From NCBI GenBank assembly GCA_963524205.1, contig CAURED010000014.1, positions 1 to 64,000 of the forward strand: a stretch of DNA of 64,000 bases, given 5' to 3'. Both the position numbers and the translations under genes were made by a program. The first letter of the stretch is position 1; each line of letters opens with the position of its first letter. This stretch comes from Aminipila sp963524205. Its GTDB lineage: Bacteria; Bacillota; Clostridia; Peptostreptococcales; Anaerovoracaceae. Positions 1 to 8,250 of this stretch are shown here, piece by piece. Below the pieces are notes generated by a model, which did no database searches, had not been told where the DNA came from, and worked only from the letters and a program-made list of their open reading frames with translations.

Positions 1-49
1 CGGCCTTCTAAGCCGTGTGTCTGGGGTTCAAATCCCTATGGGCTCACCA
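1..49 (+). tRNA. tRNA-Arg(TCT), 3' part only
   Basis: The window opens inside this tRNA. Visible are the anticodon arm (stem CGGC/GCCG around loop CTTCTAA, anticodon TCT), the T arm with GGTTCAAATCC, discriminator A and an encoded CCA at 47-49. The 5' half lies outside the window. It begins a cluster of six tRNAs all on the plus strand. Confidence 0.85.
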
Positions 50-107
50 TTTTTTTTATTTAAGACTCGCCGTAATTCAATAGTAGATTGGGTTAAGGCT
101 TTGAGAA

Positions 108-183
108 TGGGGTATAGCCAAGTCGGTAAGGCAACGGACTTTGACTCCGTCATTCGTAGGTTCGAGTCCTGCTACCCCAGCCA
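108..183 (+). tRNA. tRNA-Gln(TTG)
   Basis: A 76-nt cloverleaf. Acceptor TGGGGTA pairs with TACCCCA, the anticodon stem ACGGA/TCCGT encloses loop CTTTGAC (anticodon TTG), the T loop reads GGTTCGAGTCC and CCA is encoded. Confidence 0.95.
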
Positions 184-186
184 TGT

Positions 187-262
187 GACCTATTAGCTCA
201 GTTGGCAGAGCACTTGACTTTTAATCAAGGTGTCCGGAGTTCGAATCTCCGATGGGTCACCA
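187..262 (+). tRNA. tRNA-Lys(TTT)
   Basis: A 76-nt cloverleaf. Acceptor GACCTAT pairs with ATGGGTC, positions 8-9 are TA, the anticodon stem TTGAC/ATCAA region encloses the TTT anticodon, and discriminator A is followed by encoded CCA. It follows tRNA-Gln by only 3 nt. Confidence 0.95.
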
Positions 263-295
263 ATTTAATTAAAATAAGAAGTAGAACTCATTGAT

Positions 296-384
<89 letters not shown>

Positions 385-409
385 CATGAAGTTAAATTTT
401 GCTTTGTAT

Positions 410-486
410 CGGGGTGTAGCGCAGCTTGGTAGCGCAACTGGTTTGGGACCAGTGGGCCGCGGGTTCAAATCCTGCCACCCCGACCA
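410..486 (+). tRNA. tRNA-Pro(TGG)
   Basis: A 77-nt cloverleaf. Acceptor CGGGGTG pairs with CACCCCG, the anticodon stem CTGGT/ACCAG encloses loop TTGGGA-type sequence with anticodon TGG, discriminator A is followed by encoded CCA. Confidence 0.95.
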
Positions 487-501
487 TTTTTTATAAAGCA
501 T

Positions 502-577
502 GCCCAGATAGCTCAGTAGGTAGAGCAGAGGACTGAAAATCCTCGTGTCCTTGGTTCGATTCCGAGTCTGGGCACCA
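502..577 (+). tRNA. tRNA-Phe(GAA)
   Basis: A 76-nt cloverleaf, last of the cluster. Acceptor GCCCAGA pairs with TCTGGGC, anticodon stem GAGGA/TCCTC encloses loop CTGAAAA (anticodon GAA), discriminator A is followed by encoded CCA. Confidence 0.95.
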
Positions 578-578
578 A

Positions 579-612
579 AAAATCCGTTTCGTTTGAAACG
601 GATTTTTTTTTA
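579..612. terminator. Terminator of the tRNA cluster, shared with the convergent nitroreductase gene
   Basis: Inverted repeat AATCCGTTTC (581-590) and GAAACGGATT (595-604) with a 4-nt loop, flanked by an A-run on the left and a T-run on the right. It can therefore work in both directions and also serves the leftward nitroreductase gene, whose stop codon lies at its edge. Confidence 0.9.
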
Positions 613-1149
613 CCATTTTTCATATCTAATTAATTCATTTAAAGGTCTTCTTGGACGTTGTTTTGGGAATTCATCATTATAACCTAATGTAAGAACACAA
701 CATACGTATTTATCTTCAGGAATACCTAAGATAGGTCTAAGATCTTTTTGATTGAACCAGGCTGTCCAGCAAGTTGATAAGCCCAGATGTTCCGCTTGAA
801 GACACATATGCTCAATAGCTATTGCTGTATCTCTAATAATTTGTTTTAACTCTGGTTCAGGACTGTTCTCATCTAATCTTATGGCGGCATTGCTATCAAT
901 TCGGCAGCGAATATCTGCAACACAAACAATAAATACAGGTGCTGTCATCATCCAGCTTTGATTGTGATCAGCATGGGTTATTTTTTCTTTCATAGTTTCC
1001 GACGTGACAAGAATAAAGTTCCATGGCTGAGTATTACTTCCAGAAGGGGATAAGCGAGCACTGTCTATAATTTGTAAAATTTTTTCTTTTTCAACTTCCT
1101 TATTTTTATATTTTCTAATACTTCTTCGATTTTCTATTTCTGATAGCAT
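610..1149 (-). CDS. Nitroreductase family protein (FMN-dependent)
   Basis: A 179-residue protein of the NfsA/FrbB-like nitroreductase family, small FMN-binding enzymes that transfer electrons from NAD(P)H to nitro groups, quinones or similar acceptors. Typical features are RRSIRKYK near the N-terminus (phosphate-binding Arg/Ser of FMN site), the SPSGSNTQPW motif around residues 35-44, and a C-terminal TLGY-type segment. It has no signal peptide, so it is cytoplasmic. The short length is normal for the family. The physiological substrate cannot be read from sequence. It stands alone, ending in the bidirectional terminator shared with the tRNA genes. Confidence 0.85.
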   Translation of the reverse strand: MLSEIENRRSIRKYKNKEVEKEKILQIIDSARLSPSGSNTQPWNFILVTSETMKEKITHADHNQSWMMTAPVFIVCVADIRCRIDSNAAIRLDENSPEPELKQIIRDTAIAIEHMCLQAEHLGLSTCWTAWFNQKDLRPILGIPEDKYVCCVLTLGYNDEFPKQRPRRPLNELIRYEKW

Positions 1150-1201
1150 ATTAAATTAAGCCCCCCTATAATTATAGTTACTGAAAATGATTCCTAATAC
1201 A

Positions 1202-1540
1202 TTATAGAATATGTACACTATTAAAAAATAAAACGGTAACTAGATATGATAGCCCTGCTATAACACAGGAAAAAGCAATGACTTTAGATTTGACTTTAGA
1301 TTCTTTTTCGAAAACTGCCATGGAGGAAATAAAGGATATGACAAGGGCAACCAAGGCTATAAGAGTCATAGTATTTATTAGTGCATTATAACCCCTGAAA
1401 AAGAAACATAGGGCAGCTATAATGCATACGGTAAGAACATATTTAATGGCTCCTCCATGATTAAAGATAACCGGTATGAGTAATGCCGCCCATATGATTC
1501 CAACCAAAACACATTTCGCAATTAACCAAAATAATTCCAT
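1202..1540 (-). CDS. Small membrane protein of unknown function
   Basis: A 112-residue, strongly hydrophobic protein. About four membrane-spanning segments can be seen (roughly residues 5-24, 31-48, 54-76 and 87-108), with the basic stretch KESKVKSKV between the third and fourth. I do not recognise a family. A fair ribosome binding site (AAGGATAA) lies upstream. It is 52 nt upstream of the nitroreductase gene on the same strand, so the two may share a transcript, but nothing links them in function. Confidence 0.55.
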   Translation of the reverse strand: MELFWLIAKCVLVGIIWAALLIPVIFNHGGAIKYVLTVCIIAALCFFFRGYNALINTMTLIALVALVISFISSMAVFEKESKVKSKVIAFSCVIAGLSYLVTVLFFNSVHIL

Positions 1541-1664
1541 TTTAAAATTTATCCTTCCTATAAAACAATTTGTTCTCGATAATTATATTTGATTTTGGAG
1601 AAAATTTCAATTACAATGATATATGTATTTGATTAGGCAGATGATAAACATAGGAGGAAAAAGA

Positions 1665-2243
1665 GTGGCACAGCTATATTATAGATACAGTACAATGAAT
1701 GCAGGTAAGTCTATTGAACTTATTAAAGTTGCATATAATTATGAAGAAAGAGGAAAACGGGTTTTGACTTTAGTTCCAAGTGTTGATGACCGGTACGGAG
1801 CAGGAGTAGTGACCTCGAGAATAGGTATACAGAGGGAAGCTGTAATGGTTGCAGATGATACAAATATTTTAGAATTATTTCTATCAGAAAATGCAAAGAA
1901 AAAAGTGGATTGTGTACTGGTTGATGAGTGTCAGTTCTTAAAAAAACACCATGTTCAGGAATTAGTGGAAGTTGTAGATAGCTGTGATGTTCCAGTATTG
2001 GCCTATGGCTTAAAGAATGATTTTAGAAATGAATTATTTGAAGGTTCATACTATATGTTAGTTTACGCTGATAAAATTGAAGAAATCAAAACTATATGCT
2101 GGTGTGGAAGAAAAGCTACAATGGTGGCTAGAGTTGTAGATGGAAAGTTTGTAAAACAGGGAGAACAAGTTGTTGTAGGTGGAAATGATATGTATGTTTC
2201 ACTTTGCAGAAAACATTATAATGATGGTAGATTAGAGCCTTAG
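1665..2243 (+). CDS. tdk: Thymidine kinase (type II)
   Basis: Phosphorylates thymidine to dTMP in pyrimidine salvage. The sequence shows the P-loop as STMNAGKS, the Walker B/catalytic segment VDECQFL, the lasso segment YGLKNDFRNELFEGS, and zinc-binding cysteines in CWCG and a later C-x-K-H segment, all characteristic of the TK1/Tdk family. I start at the GTG at 1665 because AGGAGG lies 8 nt upstream; an upstream in-frame ATG at 1623 would add 14 unconserved residues. The resulting 192 residues is the normal length. A rho-independent terminator follows, so the gene appears monocistronic. Confidence 0.93.
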   Translation: MAQLYYRYSTMNAGKSIELIKVAYNYEERGKRVLTLVPSVDDRYGAGVVTSRIGIQREAVMVADDTNILELFLSENAKKKVDCVLVDECQFLKKHHVQELVEVVDSCDVPVLAYGLKNDFRNELFEGSYYMLVYADKIEEIKTICWCGRKATMVARVVDGKFVKQGEQVVVGGNDMYVSLCRKHYNDGRLEP

Positions 2244-2257
2244 GGCATAATAAAAAA

Positions 2258-2290
2258 GGGGGAATGGTGTAAAAATACCATTCCCTTTTA
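2258..2290. terminator. Terminator between tdk and the convergent radical SAM gene
   Basis: Inverted repeat GGGAATGGT...ACCATTCCC with an 8-nt loop, preceded by AAAAAA and followed by TTTT. It can serve both convergent genes. Confidence 0.85.
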
Positions 2291-2301
2291 CAATGAATAC
2301 A

Positions 2302-3207
2302 TTATAAGCATTTTTTCCCCTGCCAGCTGTTTCTATTCTTTAGCTCCTTGTGTATTCCATTAAGAATTGTCCGTTTTTGATAACTCCATTCAGGGGATAT
2401 CAGTATTGGTCTTGGTGCATCTGCACTCATACGATGGATAGTAATTTTACCGGGAATTATTTCTAGTGCATCAACTACTAAATTCACATATTCTTCAATG
2501 CTGTTAAAGGAAACATAGTCAGGATAAAGTTTTTCCATCTGAGAGCCCCTGACAACATTTAACATATGCATTTTTAATCCAAATATGTTATCTTTACAAA
2601 CATACTTTACTGAATCAAGCATGTTTTGCTTTGATTCTCCAGGGAGCCCGAAAATGAGATGTACTACTGTACGTATATTTAACTGATTAAGTCTTTGGAT
2701 AGCTTCATCATACACTTCAAGCGGATAACAACGGTTAATTAATTCTGCAGTGTTTTCATGAATTGTTTGAAGGCCTAATTCTATCCACAGGAATGTTTTT
2801 TTATTAATTTCATCAAGTAATTCATATATTTCATCAGAAAGGCAATCGGGGCGTGTGGCAATAGCAATACCTGAAATATCAGAATTATTTATTACGGAAT
2901 AGTACTTTTCCCTAAGTTCAGATACTGGGGCGTAAGTATTAGTATGATTTTGAAAATAAGCTAAGTGATTACTGTTTGGCCATTTGTCTGAAAGTAGTTT
3001 TATCTGCCCAGAAATATCACTGGCAAAATCTCCTGAACCATCTGCGGAGCAGAATATACATCCATTTATGCCTTTGCTGCCATCTCTATTTGGACAGGTA
3101 AAACCGCCGTCTAGGGATAACTTAATTGTTTTTTTTTCAAAATAATTCTTTAAATATGAACCTATGCTGTTTATTGGATTTACAGCATCGCATATAATTG
3201 TTTTCAT
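2302..3207 (-). CDS. TIGR01212-family radical SAM protein (YhcC/YtqA-like)
   Basis: A 301-residue radical SAM protein. The N-terminal region carries CPNRDGS followed by GCIFC, the cluster-binding pattern of the TIGR01212 family rather than plain CxxxCxxC. Later segments ELGLQT, FGLPGES and KMHMLNVVRGS fit the Elp3-like radical SAM core. The C-terminus contains a RMSADAPRP motif typical of this family. The biochemical role was not established as far as I recall; YtqA is the Bacillus homologue. It starts at ATG 3207 with GGAG spaced 5 nt upstream, and is divergent from queH. Confidence 0.88.
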   Translation of the reverse strand: MKTIICDAVNPINSIGSYLKNYFEKKTIKLSLDGGFTCPNRDGSKGINGCIFCSADGSGDFASDISGQIKLLSDKWPNSNHLAYFQNHTNTYAPVSELREKYYSVINNSDISGIAIATRPDCLSDEIYELLDEINKKTFLWIELGLQTIHENTAELINRCYPLEVYDEAIQRLNQLNIRTVVHLIFGLPGESKQNMLDSVKYVCKDNIFGLKMHMLNVVRGSQMEKLYPDYVSFNSIEEYVNLVVDALEIIPGKITIHRMSADAPRPILISPEWSYQKRTILNGIHKELKNRNSWQGKKCL

Positions 3208-3344
3208 GGAAACTCCTTTTTTATTTGAAGATTTTTATGGTAATATTCGTATTCATTGGATTTTTATTATATCATAAATGTAAAGTATTATTTTATGATA
3301 TAATAATTATATATATATATTTCAAAATATATTTGGGGGGAAGA

Positions 3345-4007
3345 ATGAAAGATAAAAGACAGATTAAGCCTACTGGCGAAATTATAGAACAATTTTTTAA
3401 CGAGGAAGAAATTGTTATATTTGACGATATAAAAGATGGAATGAAGGAAAAAACTAGATTATTACTTCATAGTTGTTGTGGACCTTGCAGTACTGCAGTT
3501 ATAGAAAGATTAATGGGAAGCTATGATGTAACGATCTTTTTCTATAACCCGAATATTACAGAAAAAGAAGAATATGAAAAAAGAAAGGCAACTCAGTTAG
3601 AATTTCTTGAGTCCCACAATCAAAAGGTAACAGAAGAAGATAAGGTTACTTTTGTAGAGGGAGAATTTTTTCCTGAGGAATTTTTCCGCATGGTGGAAGG
3701 ACTTGAGGAGGAGCCAGAAGGAGGCAAACGCTGTACAGAATGTTTTAGATTAAGACTGGAAAGAACAGCAGCTGAGGCCAAACTAAACGGCTATGACATG
3801 TTTGGAACCACGTTAACTGTAAGCCCTCATAAAAATTATTTACTTATATCTAAAATTGGAAAAGATTTTGCTTTAAGTTATGGACTCTCATTTTTGGATA
3901 TTGATTTTAAGAAAAAGGCAGGATACCAGAGAAGTGTAGAATTGTCTAAAGAATATGGATTGTATAGGCAGAATTATTGTGGTTGTTGCTTTTCAAAATG
4001 GGAATAA
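3345..4007 (+). CDS. queH: Epoxyqueuosine reductase QueH
   Basis: Non-cobalamin epoxyqueuosine reductase (former DUF208), which makes the last step of queuosine formation in the wobble position of certain tRNAs. Diagnostic cysteine pairs are present: HSCCGPCS in the N-terminal third, RCTECFRLRL in the middle and YCGCCFS at the C-terminus, expected to hold an Fe-S cluster and a second metal. I start at ATG 3345, preceded by GGGGGG; the longer reading frame back to 3198 encodes a low-complexity hydrophobic stretch in AT-repeat DNA and is unlikely to be translated. Length is 220 residues. It lies 18 nt upstream of priA. Confidence 0.92.
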   Translation: MKDKRQIKPTGEIIEQFFNEEEIVIFDDIKDGMKEKTRLLLHSCCGPCSTAVIERLMGSYDVTIFFYNPNITEKEEYEKRKATQLEFLESHNQKVTEEDKVTFVEGEFFPEEFFRMVEGLEEEPEGGKRCTECFRLRLERTAAEAKLNGYDMFGTTLTVSPHKNYLLISKIGKDFALSYGLSFLDIDFKKKAGYQRSVELSKEYGLYRQNYCGCCFSKWE

Positions 4008-4025
4008 ATATTGAATTGGAGATTT

Positions 4026-6032
4026 ATGAAATACGTAAATGTAGCTATTGATAATAATAATGATAATACAGATAATTTATACACCTATGCTTCAAATTCG
4101 GATAATATTGTAGCTGGCAGCAAAGTTCTAGTGCCTTTTGCACGTGGGAACAAATTTAAAACAGGATATATTTTTGATGTCATGGATTCTATTGACAATG
4201 AAATAAAGGGATTAAAATATGTAGAAAGCATTGATGAAGAAATTTGCCTTTCAGCAGAGATGATAGATACTTGCAAATGGATGAGAAAAAGGTATTTATG
4301 TAGGTATATAGATGCAATAAGCTGCTTTACACCAGCAGGGAGTGTCTCTAAGCGAGGGAAAAAAAGAATTCCATACAAAGATATGGCTGGAGAAAAAAAT
4401 TCAATTAAAGAGCTTACTGCAGAACAAGAATCGGCTATTAGCCAGATTAACCCATATATAAAAAAACAGCAGCATGAAATATTTTTGATACATGGTGTTA
4501 CGGGTAGTGGGAAAACAGAAATTTATATCAGACTGATAAATACTGTATTAGAAGGTGGCAGGAATGCCATTGTAATGGTACCTGAGATTTCCCTTACTAC
4601 TCAGGTTATTGAAAGATTCATAGGCAGATTTGGGCAGGATAAAATAGCAGTACTTCATAGTAAGCTTTCGTTAGGCGAAAGATATGATGAATGGGTTAGA
4701 ATAAGAAATGGACAAGTAAGAATTGTTATAGGTGCAAGATCTGCGGTGTTTGCTCCTTTAGAGAATATCGGCATTATTATCATGGATGAAGAACATGAAT
4801 CTACTTATAAGTCCGATATGTCACCTAAATATGATACCCTTGAGGTTGCTATAAAAAGAACAAAAAATTTTGATGGACTGGTGATATTAGGTAGTGCAAC
4901 TCCTTCTGTGGTGTCTACATATAGGGTTGAACAGGGGATATATAAGAAAATAGAATTGAAAGAGCGATACAATAAAATGTCTCTTCCAAGAGTTGAAATA
5001 GTAGATATGAGGGAAGAATTAAAACTGGGTAATAAGTCTATTTTTAGCAGATTATTATATAGTCAGATGGAAAAATGCTTAGAGGAAGGACAGCAGGTGA
5101 TTTTATTCCTCAACAGAAGAGGATATTCTACTTTTGTAACTTGCAGGGAATGTGGATATGTTATGAAATGTCCTGAATGCGGAATTTCTCTTACCTATCA
5201 CAAGGCAAAGAATGCAGCAGTCTGCCATTATTGTGGAAAAATGGAACCATTGCCTAAAACATGCCCGGAGTGTGGCAGTAAATATATAAGACATTTTGGA
5301 ACTGGAACTGAAAAAGTAGAGGAACTTACTTCCAACATCTTTCCTGATTATCCTATAGCAAGACTGGACTTAGATACTATAAAGCTTAAGGGAAGCGTGG
5401 ACAAAATAATAAATGGTTTTAGAAAAGGGAAAACTAAGATACTGATAGGCACTCAGCTTGTAGCAAAGGGTCTTGATTTCAAAAATGTTGGGCTTGTAGG
5501 TATTATTTCTGCGGATGTCATATTAAATATCCCAGATTACCGCGCTGCAGAAAGAACTTTTCAGCTGATAACTCAAGCAGCAGGAAGAGCTGGAAGGGGC
5601 GATAGAGAAGGAAAGGTTGTTATACAGACTTATACTTCAGAGCATTATAGTATTGAGGCGGCAGCCCATCAAAATTACAACATGTTTTATGAGACAGAAA
5701 TTTTATTGAGAACAAGCATGCTATACCCGCCTTTTAGTGATATTGTTCAGATTATAGTAATAGCTAAAAATGAGCAGGTTTGCATAGAAGGAGCCCAAAA
5801 GACAATGGCAGCGGTTAAATATGAATTGAGTGAAGAACTTAAAAATAATGTATTTGAACCACAACCCTTAATGATTAATAATCAAAAGGAACATTACAGA
5901 TATTATATCTTAATAAAGTGCCCTAAGGGCAAACGGGGAGAATGTTTAACTGCAGTTGAAAAAGTGAAAAGAAATGTAAATACAGGAAAAAAACAGCAGT
6001 ATACTATTTCAGTAGATATAAATCCTTACTAA
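4026..6032 (+). CDS. priA: Primosomal protein N' (replication restart helicase)
   Basis: A 3'-5' helicase that recognises abandoned replication forks and reloads the replisome. Visible are Walker A GVTGSGKTE, the DEEH box, GSATPS (motif III), and the zinc-binding insertion with CRECGYVMKCPECG and CHYCG...CPECG between helicase lobes, then GTQLVAKG and QAAGRAGR (motifs V and VI). The 668-residue length is short compared with the usual 730-800 residues, mainly because the N-terminal DNA-binding part is compact. The start is ATG 4026 with GGAG just upstream; a TTG at 4011 is in frame but lacks a good site. It begins the long operon running to position 14512. Confidence 0.95.
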   Translation: MKYVNVAIDNNNDNTDNLYTYASNSDNIVAGSKVLVPFARGNKFKTGYIFDVMDSIDNEIKGLKYVESIDEEICLSAEMIDTCKWMRKRYLCRYIDAISCFTPAGSVSKRGKKRIPYKDMAGEKNSIKELTAEQESAISQINPYIKKQQHEIFLIHGVTGSGKTEIYIRLINTVLEGGRNAIVMVPEISLTTQVIERFIGRFGQDKIAVLHSKLSLGERYDEWVRIRNGQVRIVIGARSAVFAPLENIGIIIMDEEHESTYKSDMSPKYDTLEVAIKRTKNFDGLVILGSATPSVVSTYRVEQGIYKKIELKERYNKMSLPRVEIVDMREELKLGNKSIFSRLLYSQMEKCLEEGQQVILFLNRRGYSTFVTCRECGYVMKCPECGISLTYHKAKNAAVCHYCGKMEPLPKTCPECGSKYIRHFGTGTEKVEELTSNIFPDYPIARLDLDTIKLKGSVDKIINGFRKGKTKILIGTQLVAKGLDFKNVGLVGIISADVILNIPDYRAAERTFQLITQAAGRAGRGDREGKVVIQTYTSEHYSIEAAAHQNYNMFYETEILLRTSMLYPPFSDIVQIIVIAKNEQVCIEGAQKTMAAVKYELSEELKNNVFEPQPLMINNQKEHYRYYILIKCPKGKRGECLTAVEKVKRNVNTGKKQQYTISVDINPY

Positions 6033-6068
6033 AATAATGAAAGAATGGAGAAAATATTGGCGAAACTG

Positions 6069-6097
6069 TTTATATAGCCTAATTTTTATGGTATAAT
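6069..6097 (+). promoter_or_regulatory. Candidate sigmaA promoter for def-fmt operon segment
   Basis: TTTATA (6069-6074) and TATAAT (6092-6097) are separated by 17 nt, in the 99-nt gap after priA. The -10 box is perfect and the -35 weak. It would give an independent start for def and the genes after it. Confidence 0.5.
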
Positions 6098-6131
6098 TTA
6101 ATGCTATTGATTGAAATAATGGAGGTTGAAG

Positions 6132-6596
6132 ATGGCTTTAAGAAATATTGTAGTTGAAGGTGATGAAATTTTAAGAAAAAAATGCCGAGAGGTTACAGAA
6201 ATAGATAACAGAATCCGAACAATTTTAGATGATATGCTTGAAACAATGAGAGCTCATAATGGTGTAGGTATTGCAGCTCCTCAGGTAGGCATCATGAGAA
6301 GGATGTTTATCATAGAGGTGGAAGAAGACGATGTAATAGAATTGATAAATCCTGAAATACTAGAAACGAGAGGATCTGCTTGGGAAGATGAAGGCTGCTT
6401 AAGTGTTCCAGGGGTAATTGGCACAGTAGAACGCCCTGAATATATAAAAATTAAAGGATTGGACAGATTTGGAAACAAAGTTGTTCATGAGGCTGAAGGT
6501 TTTAAGGCTGTTGCTTTTTGTCATGAAAATGATCACTTAGATGGTATTTTATATATTGATAAGGCAAAGGATATAAGGGATGCAGATGAAGAATAA
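6132..6596 (+). CDS. def: Peptide deformylase
   Basis: Removes the N-formyl group from nascent proteins. All three metal-site motifs are present: GVGIAAPQVG, EGCLSVP and the HENDH of CHENDHLDG (usually QHExDHL; the preceding Gln is Cys here). The protein is 154 residues, a type 1 length. Start is ATG 6132 with GGAGG 6 nt upstream. It is directly coupled to fmt, with overlapping reading frames, matching their opposite roles in formylation and deformylation. Confidence 0.95.
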   Translation: MALRNIVVEGDEILRKKCREVTEIDNRIRTILDDMLETMRAHNGVGIAAPQVGIMRRMFIIEVEEDDVIELINPEILETRGSAWEDEGCLSVPGVIGTVERPEYIKIKGLDRFGNKVVHEAEGFKAVAFCHENDHLDGILYIDKAKDIRDADEE

Positions 6597-7536
6597 ATTA
6601 AAAACTATTTATATGGGAACACCGGAATTTGCGGTACCTGGTTTAGAGGCACTTTACAAAAGCGGCCATGAAATAGGTTACGTGGTTACCCAGCCAGATA
6701 AAGCCAGAGATAGAGGTAAAAAAATACAATTTACGGCGGTAAAAGAAAAAGCAATAGAATTTGGTATTCAAGTTTTGCAGCCAGAAAAAATTAGGGGTAA
6801 TGAACAATTCTTGAAAACATTGGAGGAATATGCTCCTGATTTGATTGTTGTTGCCGCATATGGAAAGCTATTACCTCCTGAGATTATTCATTTACCTAGG
6901 CTTGGGTGTGTTAATATTCACGCATCAATTTTACCTAGATGGAGAGGTGCAGCTCCTATGCAGAGAGCAATTATGGCAGGAGATGAGGATATCGGAGTTA
7001 CTCTTATGTACATGGAAGAAGGTCTTGATACTGGGGACATGATTGCTAAATTAACAACTCCAATTCTCAGAAAGACTGCAGCTGAACTTCACGACGAAGT
7101 GGCAGAATTAGGTGGCAAACTGCTATTAGAAAAACTTCCAGATTTGGAATCAGGTAACATTACAAGAGAAAAACAAGACGACAGTCTGGCAACTTATGCA
7201 GCCATGATTTTCAAAAAAGATGGTGAAATTGATTTTTCTAAAACACCAGCAGAGATAGAAAGACTTATTCGAGGTTTAGATTCATGGCCTGGAGCATATA
7301 GCTATTATAAGGGTCAGCCTATAAAAATTTGGGGTGCAGAAGTTATAGAAAAATCTTGCGACGTACCTTATGGAACTATTGTGAATGTTTCAAATGAAGG
7401 GATAGAAGTTTCCGCTGGTGGAAGTATACTTCAAATAACAGTTATTCAGGTGCCAGGTAAGAAGAGAGTGTCAGTTGCAGACTATCTAAAAGGAAATCAA
7501 ATTAAAATTGGGGAAGTATTTAATAAAATTGATTAG
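6586..7536 (+). CDS. fmt: Methionyl-tRNA formyltransferase
   Basis: Transfers a formyl group from 10-formyl-tetrahydrofolate to initiator Met-tRNA. Seen are the GTPEFA start motif, NIHASILPRWRGAAP (catalytic Asn-His), the Asp of GLDTGDM, and the C-terminal OB-like domain. I prefer ATG 6586, since AAGGG ends directly before the alternative ATG at 6580 and would be too close. Length 316 residues is normal. The start overlaps the end of def by 11 nt, implying translational coupling. Confidence 0.95.
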   Translation: MKNKLKTIYMGTPEFAVPGLEALYKSGHEIGYVVTQPDKARDRGKKIQFTAVKEKAIEFGIQVLQPEKIRGNEQFLKTLEEYAPDLIVVAAYGKLLPPEIIHLPRLGCVNIHASILPRWRGAAPMQRAIMAGDEDIGVTLMYMEEGLDTGDMIAKLTTPILRKTAAELHDEVAELGGKLLLEKLPDLESGNITREKQDDSLATYAAMIFKKDGEIDFSKTPAEIERLIRGLDSWPGAYSYYKGQPIKIWGAEVIEKSCDVPYGTIVNVSNEGIEVSAGGSILQITVIQVPGKKRVSVADYLKGNQIKIGEVFNKID

Positions 7537-7547
7537 GGGTGTATAAT

Positions 7548-8249
7548 ATGTGGTATTTTGATTCAACTATCATTTTACTTATACCGGCTATATTATTTGC
7601 AGTTTATGCTCAGAGCAGGGTAAGTACTGCTTATAGGAAATATGCAGATATTAGAAATAGAAGAGGTATAACGGGTGCACAGGCGGCACGAATGATATTA
7701 GACAATAATGGCCTTAGAGATGTAAGAATCGAGATGGTAAGTGGAACCCTCTCTGATCATTATGATCCAAGAGCAAGAGTTATGAGATTATCTCCCAGGG
7801 TCTATAACGAACCATCAATTGCTTCAGTAAGCATTGCGGCACATGAGTCTGGCCATGCTATACAGCATGCTGAATTTTACTTACCACTTAAACTCCGCAA
7901 TACGATTGTTCCTGTTGTTAATTTTGCTTCTATGTTATCATGGCCTCTGATGCTTATTGGTGTTGTGATGGCTAATGGGGGGAATTCTGTTAGGGGCAAT
8001 TTTATAATGGATATAGGTATATTGTTTTTTGCCTCCGTTGTTTTATTTCATGCTGTTACATTACCAGTGGAGTTTAATGCCAGCAGCAGGGCTGTGAAAC
8101 AAATGGAGAATTTAGGTATTGTATATCAAGAAGAAAAATCTAGTGCCAAAAAAGTTTTGTCTGCGGCTGCAATGACTTACGTTGCTGCACTTGCTACAGC
8201 AGTTGCAAACTTATTAAGATTACTTGTTTTAAGAGAAAGGAATCAATAA
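7548..8249 (+). CDS. Membrane zinc metallopeptidase (YugP family)
   Basis: A 233-residue integral membrane protein with an N-terminal membrane segment (about residues 6-23), a zinc-binding HESGH motif (HExxH) in the middle and three more hydrophobic stretches after it. It belongs to the YugP family of putative membrane metalloproteases, whose substrate is unknown. Start is ATG 7548, preceded by AGGGGTG. It sits 11 nt after fmt and one base before rsmB, a position it often occupies in clostridial genomes. Confidence 0.85.
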   Translation: MWYFDSTIILLIPAILFAVYAQSRVSTAYRKYADIRNRRGITGAQAARMILDNNGLRDVRIEMVSGTLSDHYDPRARVMRLSPRVYNEPSIASVSIAAHESGHAIQHAEFYLPLKLRNTIVPVVNFASMLSWPLMLIGVVMANGGNSVRGNFIMDIGILFFASVVLFHAVTLPVEFNASSRAVKQMENLGIVYQEEKSSAKKVLSAAAMTYVAALATAVANLLRLLVLRERNQ

Positions 8250-8250
8250 G

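Noticed and set aside
3198..3344. 49-codon N-terminal extension of queH
   Set aside because: AT-repeat DNA giving a low-complexity hydrophobic peptide; the conserved protein starts at 3345 after GGGGGG.
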